Under the pieces are notes generated by a model. The model saw only the letters and a list, made by a program, of their open reading frames with translations, searched no databases and was not told the origin of the DNA. Positions 31,144 to 38,985 of a stretch of DNA of 64,000 nt are shown one piece after another. Both the position numbers and the translations under genes were made by a program. Each line of letters starts with the position of its first letter. The first letter of the stretch is position 1. This DNA is from JACVRW01 sp963771715 (GTDB lineage Bacteria > Actinomycetota > Thermoleophilia > Solirubrobacterales > Thermoleophilaceae): positions 186,001 to 250,000 of the forward strand of contig CAVYUQ010000003.1 of assembly GCA_963771715.1 (NCBI GenBank), read 5' to 3'.

Positions 31144-31985
31144 TCAGCAAAAGCGCCGGTAGCCCTTGACGTCGAACCGCCGGACGCCGTCTCCCTTGAG
31201 GATCATCCAGTCGCCGATGGCGTCTTGCCAATCTCGGTAGAGCCACGCCTCGCGCCTGGGCGATGGCTCGGATCGCATCCTCGCGGTTGTTTGCGATCAT
31301 CTCTCGGTGAGATGGTGGCGCGGGACTGCTGTCTAGACGTCGCGGGCGACCCTGTCGCAGGAGATCGTCCGCGTCCTCATCCAAGAGTTCGCCCACAGCA
31401 AGCGCCTCGCGCTCGTGAAGCACTCTCTTGACCGTCGAGTTGATCTCCCACCCGGCGCGCTCGACATCCAAGTCGGGGACCGACCAGAGCGTGGCAAGCG
31501 CCTCCGCCGAAGTGGTTTCGACGTGGACGCCTTCCGCAAGCGAGGTCTGAACGCCAGCGATTGCATCACGCATGGGCCCGACAGTGGCATCAGGCTGTGC
31601 GTTTGACAGCACGCTCGCCACGTCTCAGCGCGACCATCCATCCGAGAAGCGCAGCTATGCGGTACCGCGTACTGCTGGCCTTGTGCTGCTCGTAGCGAGT
31701 AAGGCCGCGACCACGATGGAGGTAATCGCCCCGGTCGCTTGCGTAGATCTCATGCAGCCGCCAGAACAAGGACTCGGCTGCAGCGGTGAGAGGATCAGCG
31801 TACTTCCGGTAGGACTCTCGCCGGAGGGCTCGCTTAACCTTGGACCGCGCGCGGCTGTCTAGCCAGTCCTTAAGCCAAATGTTTATTGCCGTGCCGACTG
31901 CCGTGATCAGAGCAGTCGCAATGGCGAAGGCTCCGCGATGACCGCGACCTGCAGCGTCGTGATTAAGATCGCGAAACCACTGCAT
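31144..31985 (-). pseudogene. Membrane-anchored hypothetical protein, frameshifted
   Basis: Start MQWFRDLNHDAAG, then one transmembrane helix (FAIATALITAVGTAINIWL) followed by a basic cytoplasmic domain: KDWLDSRARSKVKRALRRES, YRKYADPLTAAAESLFWRLH, RYEQHKASSTRYRIAALLGW, VLSNAQPDATVGPM, WEINSTVKRVLHEREALAVG, WLYRDWQDAIGDWMILKGDG and RRFDVKGYRRFC at the end. The pattern 'YRKYADPL..A...L..RL..I' belongs to a family of single-pass actinobacterial proteins without known function. Repaired length is about 280 residues. Two or three indels. Because it lies beside dgt and HigBA it could be a membrane effector, but this is only inference. Confidence 0.5.
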
Positions 31986-32154
31986 ACCCTTCAAGTTTGC
32001 CGCGGTTGACGGACAGGGACGGTCGCGCGGGGGATCGAGGACTTGGATGTGCATATGCCTCTGCCTAAGAGAGGCCCGCACCTCCGAAAACGGCCCCCCT
32101 CGCCGCGCCCGCCGGACGCGCGGCCGTACCCGCGCCGAGCTTTTCGCGCGCAGG

Positions 32155-32181
32155 CGCCCGCCGTCGGTTGGCCGGCGGGCG
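32155..32181. repeat. GC-rich hairpin
   Basis: A 9-bp perfect inverted repeat CGCCCGCCG / CGGCGGGCG with a nine-base loop in non-coding DNA. It is the first of several strong dyads in the tract 31986-32851. Confidence 0.55.
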
Positions 32182-32520
32182 AGGGTCCCGCAGCGCGCCG
32201 GGGCGGGCCGCAGCCCAGGCGCCGCGGCGCGTGAGCGTGCCACGAGGCCTGAGGAGGCGGCATCGCCGACAGGGCCCCGCAGCAGCACACAGTCGCCCCA
32301 CCACACGAAGAGCCGACAGAACAGAACCGATCGAGCCTCCACCGACGCCCGACCCCGCCTTCAGCCTCCCGTCCCTACTCCCGATTCCTCGCCCGCCCTA
32401 TCCCCGCCTCCCTCCGCGTCGCCTCGATGGTCGACCCGCCCCGTCTCAAATCAGACACCAACCCACGCATCACGCCCGCCCTGCCCGTTGCCGCCGCCCC
32501 GCCCCCGGCCCACCAGCACC

Positions 32521-32613
32521 CGCCTGGGCAAACCCGCCCACATTTACCTGGCAGGTCGAGGAAGGGGGGTCCGGCGCGAAGCGGCGGACCCCCCTTCCTC
32601 CAAAGCCCAGGCG
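32521..32613. repeat. Compound stem-loop structure
   Basis: An outer 9-bp stem CGCCTGGGC / GCCCAGGCG (32521-32529 and 32605-32613) encloses two inner stems: ACCTG-G-CAGGT (32546-32556) and a perfect 16-bp stem GAGGAAGGGGGGTCCG / CGGACCCCCCTTCCTC (32558-32573 and 32585-32600). No T tract follows directly, so a simple terminator is less likely than a replication or transfer structure or a structured RNA. Confidence 0.65.
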
Positions 32614-32663
32614 GGAAGCCGAAGGAAACAGCCGGGGGCGGGGCGGCGGCCTGTCGCGCTCAG

Positions 32664-32730
32664 GGGCGAAACCCATAGAGCGAAACAGATGGAGCGAAAC
32701 ACATAGGAGGGAAACATAATTTTTTTTATG
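32664..32730. other. Iteron-like tandem repeats and T-rich tract (candidate origin)
   Basis: Four direct repeats of about GAGCGAAACA-ATR start at 32664, 32678, 32692 and 32707 (period 14, 14, 15). They are followed at once by an AT-rich stretch with eight T residues (about 32716-32728). Iterons plus an AT-rich segment beside strong hairpins is the layout of plasmid-type replication origins. No Rep gene is recognised nearby, so this is tentative. No gene is supported from 31986 to 32851. Confidence 0.45.
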
Positions 32731-32851
32731 TCCGGGACGCCACCCGGCCCGCCTGCGTGCTCATTCTAGCGCCGACAGAAGCGAGCGCCTCGGAGAGGGC
32801 GCTTGCTTTGACCCGCGCGGTGGGCCAGGTGATCGTCAGCTCGCCGTTGCG

Positions 32852-33088
32852 CTAGGCGGGGTCGTGCTCGTCGCGGAAGACGCTGGTGTCGAGGACGAAG
32901 GGGCTTCCAGGAAACCGCGGGTCAACGAAGATCACGCGCCCCTCGCGCATTGCCGTGGGTGACTCAAGCTCGGTCACCTCTACCAGAGCGGGGAGAGGTG
33001 GTGTCCGGTCCGGCGCGTCATCGCGCCGTCGAAAGCGCTTCCCAGGAGCGATGTCGTAGTTCGGCAAATCGAATATGTCGCGCGGCAT
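32852..33088 (-). CDS. Small hypothetical protein
   Basis: A 78-residue hydrophilic protein, intact: MPRDIFDLPNYDIAPGKRFR at the start, an acidic and Pro-rich middle, and GRVIFVDPRFPGSPFVLDTS near the end. The start has a GAGGAGGG-like purine run upstream. No family recognised. Unlike the cargo further left it is not frameshifted. Confidence 0.55.
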   Translation of the reverse strand: MPRDIFDLPNYDIAPGKRFRRRDDAPDRTPPLPALVEVTELESPTAMREGRVIFVDPRFPGSPFVLDTSVFRDEHDPA

Positions 33089-33268
33089 GGTCCCTCCTCG
33101 GAATAGCTCGAAACGGAGAATGCCCCATCACTCAAGATCTGTATCTGACCTTGGTGTAGCTGCTCCGGCACGGAGCGGCCCGTCGCGATGCCCGCACGTA
33201 GGCAGGAGCCAAGTCTCCGGCGCGGGCCGCCCTCCCTTGATCTGGCTCCGAACGCGTGGTGGCGCATT

Positions 33269-33613
33269 TCATGCGAAGCAGGAGCCGGTAGATCCCACCG
33301 TTTCATGATGCGGCCGCGGCCTTCCGCCTGTTCTCCAAGCCCTGACTCTGCAGGAGTCGGAGCAATAATGCTTGCGGACGTCAGTCGGCGGCGGCAATGG
33401 CCGGCCGCACCACACGCACTTACGGACCTCGGTTATCAATCGACGCTGATGACCGAGCGTCACCGACGTGGTGCCCTCTATTTCGGCATTAAGTACGAAA
33501 TTTGCGATCCGTCGCAGCCACTGGTCGAGCCTCAGGCGTTCCCTCGCAGCATGCTCGGTCCAACGCTCAAGCTCTGTGGGCGGGACCCGTATCTCCACCT
33601 GGACGGACGGCAC
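33269..33613 (-). CDS. Zinc-ribbon protein
   Basis: A 114-residue protein with an N-terminal ribbon-helix-like segment (VQVEIRVPPTELERWTEHAA, then LDQWLRRIANFVLNAE) and a C-terminal four-cysteine zinc ribbon (CVWCGRPLPPP, then HYCSDSCRVRAWR). RHH plus zinc finger suggests a DNA-binding regulator carried by the element. Intact in one frame. Confidence 0.65.
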   Translation of the reverse strand: MPSVQVEIRVPPTELERWTEHAARERLRLDQWLRRIANFVLNAEIEGTTSVTLGHQRRLITEVRKCVWCGRPLPPPTDVRKHYCSDSCRVRAWRTGGRPRPHHETVGSTGSCFA

Positions 33614-34162
33614 TCCGAGTAGACGTTACGGAGCGGTAACGGACTGCGTCGGATATATAGATATGTGGACGCGCGAACTTACGAGTCCGAGATGCGTCGT
33701 CTCGATGTCGCCGAGCGCGAGGAGGCGATCCGCTCTGCGGTCTGGAAGCGCTGGAGATCGCTTGTCGTTTGGATACTCGGTGCCCTCGGAGGGAGTCAGC
33801 TCGGCCACGAGCTAGCGCGCATCGTTCTACGGGCACTTTGATGACGGCCTCGCGCATGGCCGGTATCTCGCAGGTCGCAAAGTAGACGACGGCACGGCTC
33901 CCGTTCGTACGGCCCCGGGGGCGCTTGTCCCGCCGTGGACGGTGGTACGCACCACGCGATCACGCCCGCGGTCTAAACGAGGTCGTGTCAGCGATCAAGC
34001 GGACGAGACTTACGCTCGTTGATATCTGATTCGTGCCGTTGCGCGCCAGCCATCGTTCGACGCCGGTCGCGTCCACGGCGGTCGTCCGAGTCCCGCTCCT
34101 GGTTTCGCGTGATCTCGAGCGCCCGCCCGTTCGCTCTGTCATACCGGCCTTTGGACGAAACG
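33614..34162. other. No confident gene between zinc-ribbon gene and integrase
   Basis: A 60-residue minus-strand frame (33626-33808, MAELTPSEGTEYPNDKRSPA) and an overlapping frame to 33857 are the only candidates. Neither has a clear ribosome site or family. The rest holds nothing I can support. Confidence 0.35.
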
Positions 34163-35550
34163 TCAGGTGCCTTGTCGATGGGCGGCTACGTCTTGTCGGG
34201 TCAGTTTCGCGGGATCGCCTCCGGCCAGCGCTCGGCTGAAGCGCTCGGCGAGCTCGCTCGGCGGAGCGGGCGTGCAGGTAGCGCTCGGTCGTTGTGATCC
34301 GCGAGTGACCCATCGCGGCCTTCACCGATGCGAGGTCCACGCCGCCGGCCACGAGGAGCGAGCCGTAGGTGTGTCGCAGGTCGTGGAATCGGAGCGGTCG
34401 CAGCCCCGCGGCGTGGCGGGCACGCTCGACGCGGCGGCGCAGCGCGGAGCCGTCGAGGCGGCGGCCGAGCCGGTTGCAGAAGACGTAGTCGTCGGCGCTC
34501 GTGAAGTCGCCGCGCTGCGAGAGGCGGGCGAGCGCTCCGGCGGCCTGGTCGGCGAGCGGCACCTCGCGGGCCCGCCGCGACTTGGTCGAGCTGGTCTCGA
34601 CGTCACCGCTGACCGCGCGGCGCACGACGAGCTTGCGGCGCTCGAAGTCGACGTCGCGCCAGCGGAGCGCGACGAGCTCGCCGCGCCGCAGTCCGGTGTA
34701 GGCGGCCACGCGCGACCAGCTCGGCGTCTTGGCGGTCCTCGTCCTTCCGCGCGGCCGCCTCGTCGGTGCTGATCGCAGCGCGGCTTGGGTCGCGGTGACG
34801 GCCATCGGCCAGCGCGCGGGCGAGGGCCTCGATCTCCTCGGGCGAGTAGAAGTCGAGCCGGGCGCGCTCCGGCTCCGGGCGCCGGTCCGCGGCGCGGGCC
34901 GGGTTGTGGGGGAGCGCGAACGTCGCCTCCAGGCAGCCGAAGCTGAAGATGGCGCACACGAGCTGGCGGTGCCTGTTGACGGTGCGCGGCGAGACGCCGG
35001 TCGCGGCGACGTCCGCCAGCAACCGGTTGATGTCCCGGGTCGTGATCTCGTTCGCCGGCCGATCGCCGAGCGCGCCGATGATGAGACCGCGGTGCGTCTT
35101 GGATGCGCGGCGATGGACCGCGCCCGGCTCGGCGAGCAGGTAGCGGTGGTCGCGCAGCGTCGAGGGCTTCGCAGCGCGCACGCGCTCGAGCCAATCGAGA
35201 TAGGCGTGCGCCACGGTCCGGAACGTCGGCGGCGCGTTGGCCGCCCGCTCGGCGGCGGCCGCGCGCTCGGCGAGCTCGCGCTCGACCTCCCGCACGAGCC
35301 GGTCCTTCGCGACGATCGCGGTGTGCTCGTCGAAGTAGCCCGGCTTCGGGCGGCCGCGGCGGCGGCGAAGGCCGCCGTCGCCATCCGACTCGAGCCACGC
35401 GGGCCCGAGCCGTCGCTTCATCGTCCGGAGCCGGCCGTCTGGGAGCCGGTGGCGCCAGCCGGCCTCGTAGACGACCTCGCCGTTGCGGGCGATGCCGACG
35501 ACCAGCCAGGAGGCGGGAGGAGGGCTCTCAGCGGGCTCGAAACGAGGCAC
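34163..35550 (-). CDS. int: Tyrosine recombinase (integrase) of the island, frameshifted
   Basis: About 460 residues from GTG 35550 (MPRFEPAESPPPASWLVVGI). It has an N-terminal arm-binding domain, a SAM-like core-binding domain (FRTVAHAYLDWLERVRAAKP, then RTVNRHRQLVCAIFSFG) and the catalytic domain: TGLRRGELVALRW (Arg), HDLRHTYGSLL (His-x-x-Arg), MGHSRITTTERYLH (second His and the nucleophilic Tyr). One indel near 34715 and one near 34245 break the frame; the repaired end reads ALAGGDPAKLTRQDV and stops at 34163. It should catalyse recombination at tRNA-Asp. It sits next to the arm-type repeats and attR. Confidence 0.9.
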
Positions 35551-35582
35551 GGCGCGCGCCCAAGATAGCGTGCCCGACGGCC

Positions 35583-35633
35583 GGAGTAGCGCTGGAGTAG
35601 CGCACGCGGCGGAGTAGCGCTCGGAGTAGCGCT
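35583..35633 (+). repeat. Right integrase arm-type repeats
   Basis: GGAGTAGCGCT occurs at 35583-35593, 35611-35621 and 35623-35633, and GGAGTAGCGC (last base changed) at 35594-35603. The cluster lies just upstream of the int start and inside attR. The same motif occurs near attL. Confidence 0.7.
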
Positions 35634-35645
35634 CGGACCCGAAAA

Positions 35646-35702
35646 GCCCATAATTACGGGCATTTCGCCAGTCCAGATTCCGCTTACCTAAGCCAACTGG
35701 CG
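35646..35702. promoter_or_regulatory. Palindromes between the arm repeats and attR
   Basis: GCCCATAATTACGGGC (35646-35661) is a near-perfect AT-centred palindrome. CGCCAGT / ACTGGCG (35666-35672 and 35696-35702) is a 7-bp inverted repeat around 23 bases, ending eight bases before attR. They may be excisionase or host-factor sites, or the int promoter. Confidence 0.4.
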
Positions 35703-35710
35703 CCTCTGCT

Positions 35711-35759
35711 CCGGCCTGTCACGCCGGAGGTCGCGGGTTCGAGTCCCGTCGCTCGCGCT
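35711..35759 (+). repeat. attR: right copy of the 49-bp attachment repeat
   Basis: Identical to 23759-23807. The 5' half of tRNA-Asp is absent here, so this is not a second tRNA gene. Confidence 0.92.
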
Positions 35760-35813
35760 GATTCGGGCTGCAAACCTGCGCGAGCGACTTCGTCGCCCGA
35801 CCTCGTCGCACTC

Positions 35814-36000
35814 CTATCGCTTCCGGCCGAGGCCGGCCTCGCGGGCACGCACGATTGCCTGAGCGCGGTCGAGAACGTGGAGCTTGTTGAAGATGCTCGA
35901 GATGTTGTTTCGGACCGTCTTCTCGCTCAGGTAGAGCCGGTTGGGCGATGCGCTTGTTGTTCAGTCCCGTGGCGGCGAGGTCGAGTCTCGCGCTCGTGAT
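35814..36000 (-). pseudogene. LuxR-type response regulator, C-terminal fragment
   Basis: The minus strand encodes the end of a LuxR helix-turn-helix: LNNKRIAQ, then RLYLSEKTVRNNISSIFNKL, HVLDRAQAIVRAREAGLG. Only about 55-60 residues remain, and the N-terminal receiver is missing. One or two indels break even this part. It lies 55 bases from attR and looks like a gene cut by an earlier insertion or rearrangement. Confidence 0.65.
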
Positions 36001-36157
36001 CGCTCAGTTCTGGGAAGGGGGCGGCGTGGCGAGGCACGCAGGGCGCGGCGGAGCAGGTTCGTTAGAAATCGACGCCGGATGTCGAGATCGGCGGCGCAGC
36101 CTCGTCCCAGGGACAGAGCGGCCAGACCGGGCCGCCCGACCAAGGAGAAGATGGCTC

Positions 36158-36565
36158 ATGAAGTACCTGTTGCTCAAGCACTACCGTGGCGGCCCGACGC
36201 CGACCGTCGACTTCCCGCCCATGGACCGGTGGCGGCCCGAGGAGGTCGACGCCCACATCCAGTTCATGCGCGACTTCGCCGCCGGCCTACGGGAGAGCGG
36301 CGAGTACGTCGACGAGCAGGCGCTGGCACCCGACGGCGCGTTCGTGCGCTTCGACGGCGAAGGCCGCCCGCCGGTGGTCGACGGCCCGTTCGCCGAGACG
36401 AAGGACCTCATCGCGGGCTGGATGATCATCGACGTGGAGTCGTGGGACCGCGCGGTCGAGCTCGCCGGGCGGCTGTCCGCCGCGCCCGGCCCGGACGGCG
36501 AGCCCATCTACGAGTGGCTCGAGGTCCGGCCGTTCCTCACCAAGTCGCCCGCGATGGGCGAATGA
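36158..36565 (+). CDS. YCII/DGPF-domain protein, partner of the ECF sigma factor
   Basis: A 135-residue protein with the DGPF signature (DGPFAETKDLIAGWMIIDVE) and the family start MKYLLLKHY. The ATG at 36158 follows AAGGAG. DGPF proteins accompany ECF42-type sigma factors. It overlaps the sigma-factor gene by four bases (ATGA). Confidence 0.88.
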   Translation: MKYLLLKHYRGGPTPTVDFPPMDRWRPEEVDAHIQFMRDFAAGLRESGEYVDEQALAPDGAFVRFDGEGRPPVVDGPFAETKDLIAGWMIIDVESWDRAVELAGRLSAAPGPDGEPIYEWLEVRPFLTKSPAMGE

Positions 36566-37728
36566 ACGACGCGCTGCTGCGGGAGCTCGTGCCCGCGGTG
36601 ATCGGCGTCCTCGTCCGGCGCGGAGCGGACTTCGCGTCGGCCGAGGACGCCGTGCAGGAGGCGCTCGTGCGCGCGCTGGCCGCCTGGCCCGACGCCCCGC
36701 CGCGCGATCCCAAGGGGTGGCTCGTCACCGCCGCGTGGCACCGGTTCGTCGACGACGCGCGGTCGCAGTCGGCACGCCGGGTGCGCGAGGACGTCGTGCA
36801 CGCCGAGCCGGCGCCCGGCGCGGTGCCGGACGCCGACGACACGCTCGCGCTGTACTTCCTGTGCGCGCACCCAGCCCTGTCGGCCCCGTCGGCGGTCGCG
36901 CTGACGCTGCGCGCGGTCGGCGGCCTGACGACGGCGCAGATCGCGAGCGCCTACCTGGTCCCCGAGCCGACGATGGCGCAGCGGATCAGCCGCGCCAAGC
37001 GCAGCCTGGCCGGGGAGTCGCTCGATCAGCCGGGTGACCTCGCAACGGTGCTGCGGGTGCTCTACCTCGTCTTCAACGAGGGCTACGGCGGCGACGTGGA
37101 CCTGGCGGCCGAGGCGATCCGGATTACCCGGCAGCTCGCGGCCTTGACCGACGAGCCGGAGGTCGCCGGGCTGCTCGCCCTCATGCTGCTGCACCACGCC
37201 CGGCGCGCCTCGCGGACCGCGCCGGACGGTCGCCTCGTCCCGCTCGCCCGGCAGGACCGCACGCGCTGGGACACCCGGCTGATCGCCGAGGGCGTGGCCA
37301 TCCTGCAGGCCGCGCTGGCACGCGACCGGCTAGGCGAGTACCAGGCGCAGGCCGCGATCGCCGCCCTGCACGCCGATGCCCGCAGCGCGGCGGAGACCGA
37401 CTGGGTCCAGATCGTCGAGTGGTACGACGAGCTCGTGCGCCTCACCGACAGCCCGATCGTGCGCCTCAACCGGGCGGTGGCCGTCGGGGAGGCCGACGGG
37501 CCCCAGGCCGGCCTGGCGCTGCTGGCCGACCTGGATCCCGACCTGCCGCGCTTCGCCGCGGTGGCGGCCCACCTGCGCGAGCGCGCCGGCGAGCTCGAGC
37601 GCGCCGCACAGCTCTACGCCGACGCCGCCCGGGCCGCGGCCAGCGCGGCCGAGCGCGACCACCTCATCCGGGAGGCCGCGCGCATCCGCCAGGTCCTGCG
37701 CCGTCCGCCCGCCGGCGACCCGGCCTGA
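36562..37728 (+). CDS. ECF42-type RNA polymerase sigma factor with C-terminal TPR-like extension
   Basis: A 388-residue protein: sigma region 2 (FASAEDAVQEALVRALAAWP, then KGWLVTAAWHRFVDDARSQS), region 4 (LTTAQIASAYLVPEPTMAQR) and a long helical extension (ELERAAQLYADAARAAASAA) typical of the DGPF-associated ECF42 group. No anti-sigma gene is present, as expected for this group, in which the extension is thought to control activity. It starts inside the end of the DGPF gene. Confidence 0.9.
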   Translation: MNDALLRELVPAVIGVLVRRGADFASAEDAVQEALVRALAAWPDAPPRDPKGWLVTAAWHRFVDDARSQSARRVREDVVHAEPAPGAVPDADDTLALYFLCAHPALSAPSAVALTLRAVGGLTTAQIASAYLVPEPTMAQRISRAKRSLAGESLDQPGDLATVLRVLYLVFNEGYGGDVDLAAEAIRITRQLAALTDEPEVAGLLALMLLHHARRASRTAPDGRLVPLARQDRTRWDTRLIAEGVAILQAALARDRLGEYQAQAAIAALHADARSAAETDWVQIVEWYDELVRLTDSPIVRLNRAVAVGEADGPQAGLALLADLDPDLPRFAAVAAHLRERAGELERAAQLYADAARAAASAAERDHLIREAARIRQVLRRPPAGDPA

Positions 37729-37769
37729 GATCGGTCAGGCGAGCGCCAGCGACATACTGCGCGGGAGAT

Positions 37770-38122
37770 GTCGCATCGAGGGCCTGCTCGCGGTTCTCGA
37801 CCCTGACGTGGAGTGGCATCCGGCGATGGCTGCGCTGTTGGGAGGGGAAACGACGGTGTACCGCGGACATGAGGGCGTTCGAGCGTGGCTCCGCGATCAA
37901 GAGGAGTCGTTCGGCGAGAGCCGTATCGACTACTCGGAGATCCGCGCGCTTGGCGAGCGGGTCGTCGCGATCGGGCGCCTCCACACGCGGGGCAAGGAAA
38001 GCGGGGCCGAAATTGAGTCGCCCGTCGGCTGGGTGGTCGCTTTCAAGAACGGCAAGGTAATCCAGGCGAGGGCATACCTCGATCCCAAAGAAGCCCTCGA
38101 CGCTGCCGGGCTGAGCGAGTAA
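37770..38122 (+). pseudogene. SnoaL/NTF2-like protein lacking its N-terminus
   Basis: The frame gives the body of a SnoaL-like domain (IEGLLAVLDPDVEWHPAMAA, YRGHEGVRAWLRDQEESFGE, AYLDPKEALDAAGLSE). The usual first 20 residues (an ENVE-type helix with a start codon) are absent: the upstream bases do not encode them in any frame. It is either truncated or misassembled at the 5' end. It follows the ECF42 gene by about 40 bases. Confidence 0.6.
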
Positions 38123-38134
38123 AGCTCGCTCAGC
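38110..38134. terminator. Bidirectional terminator-like hairpin
   Basis: A 10-bp perfect stem GCTGAGCGAG / CTCGCTCAGC around a TAAAG loop lies at the junction of the convergent SnoaL-like and HxlR genes. Confidence 0.6.
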
Positions 38135-38881
38135 TCACGGATCGCCGTCTGTGGCGACCCGTACCCGATGAGGGCTGGCAAGGCGTGAGGCGGCTGTGCG
38201 GCGTTCCTGCGCCGAGCGGCTCGCTGGGGCGAATGCGCTCCAGGTGAACCAGTGGCCGAAGCCGCGTTGCAGCGTCCGCGGGCCGCTCATCGTCAGCTGG
38301 CCGGCTCGAATCGCGCCGCCCAGGTCGGCCCGTCCCAAGTAGACGCGGTAGAGCGTGGTGGTATCGACGATGACCTCGAGGTCGACGTCGAAACCGGGGT
38401 GCTGGAGGCAGACGGAGACCTCGGAGGGCTCGAGGACCATCCAGTAACGCCGCTTGGGGTCGCGGAAATCGAACTGAACCACGGTTCGGTTGGGTGGGAG
38501 CCGCTGGCGATCGACGTGGCGGGCCATCCAGACGATCAACAGGTCGGGATCGAGTTCGTCGGCGCGTGGGTCGGTGAACGACCAAGTCGCCCCCCACTCG
38601 CCGATCGCCTGCACGACCGGCTGGAGGTCACGGCCGCCGGGCGTGAGGCGATATTCGAGGGTGCGGCCCTTGGGGCCCGTCCTGCGCTCGATGACCTCGG
38701 CCCGCTCGAGCGCGCGCATGCGGTCCGTGAGGACCGAGCGCGAGATCCCTGGGAGGCCGCGTTGGAGCTCGTTGAAGCCGCTCGCGCCGCCGAGCATCTC
38801 GCGCACGATCAGCAGCGTCCAACGGTCGCCGAGGATCTCGGTGGCCTTGGCAACCGGGCAGTACTGCGCGTAGCTGCGCAT
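38135..38881 (-). CDS. HxlR-family transcriptional regulator with C-terminal SCP2-like extension
   Basis: A 248-residue protein with the HxlR winged helix: YCPVAKATEILGDRWTLLIV (effector cysteine at the start), FNELQRGLPGISRSVLTDRM, and the wing GRTLEYRLTPGG. The C-terminal half (FDFRDPKRRYWMVLEPSEVS, then VDTTTLYRVYLGRADLGGAI) resembles an SCP2/sterol-carrier-like domain. It is divergent from the FAD oxidoreductase and probably regulates it. Confidence 0.87.
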   Translation of the reverse strand: MRSYAQYCPVAKATEILGDRWTLLIVREMLGGASGFNELQRGLPGISRSVLTDRMRALERAEVIERRTGPKGRTLEYRLTPGGRDLQPVVQAIGEWGATWSFTDPRADELDPDLLIVWMARHVDRQRLPPNRTVVQFDFRDPKRRYWMVLEPSEVSVCLQHPGFDVDLEVIVDTTTLYRVYLGRADLGGAIRAGQLTMSGPRTLQRGFGHWFTWSAFAPASRSAQERRTAASRLASPHRVRVATDGDP

Positions 38882-38935
38882 CCCACCGCCATGCTAACCG
38901 CGGATTCGCGACAGGTCTGCTATTCGCACCGGTTG

Positions 38936-38950
38936 GTTCGAAAGTAGAAC
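38936..38950. promoter_or_regulatory. Candidate HxlR operator
   Basis: GTTC-GAAAGTA-GAAC is a short dyad in the 104-bp space between the divergent HxlR and oxidoreductase starts. The location is suggestive; the arms are only four bases. Confidence 0.25.
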
Positions 38951-38985
38951 TAGTCAGTCCGGGCCGGCGAGCATACGTTGCTCGC

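Noticed and set aside
32047..32719. Overlapping plus-strand frames of 219 and 183 residues
   Set aside because: Low-complexity Pro/Arg/Ser text over strong inverted repeats and tandem repeats; no ribosome site.
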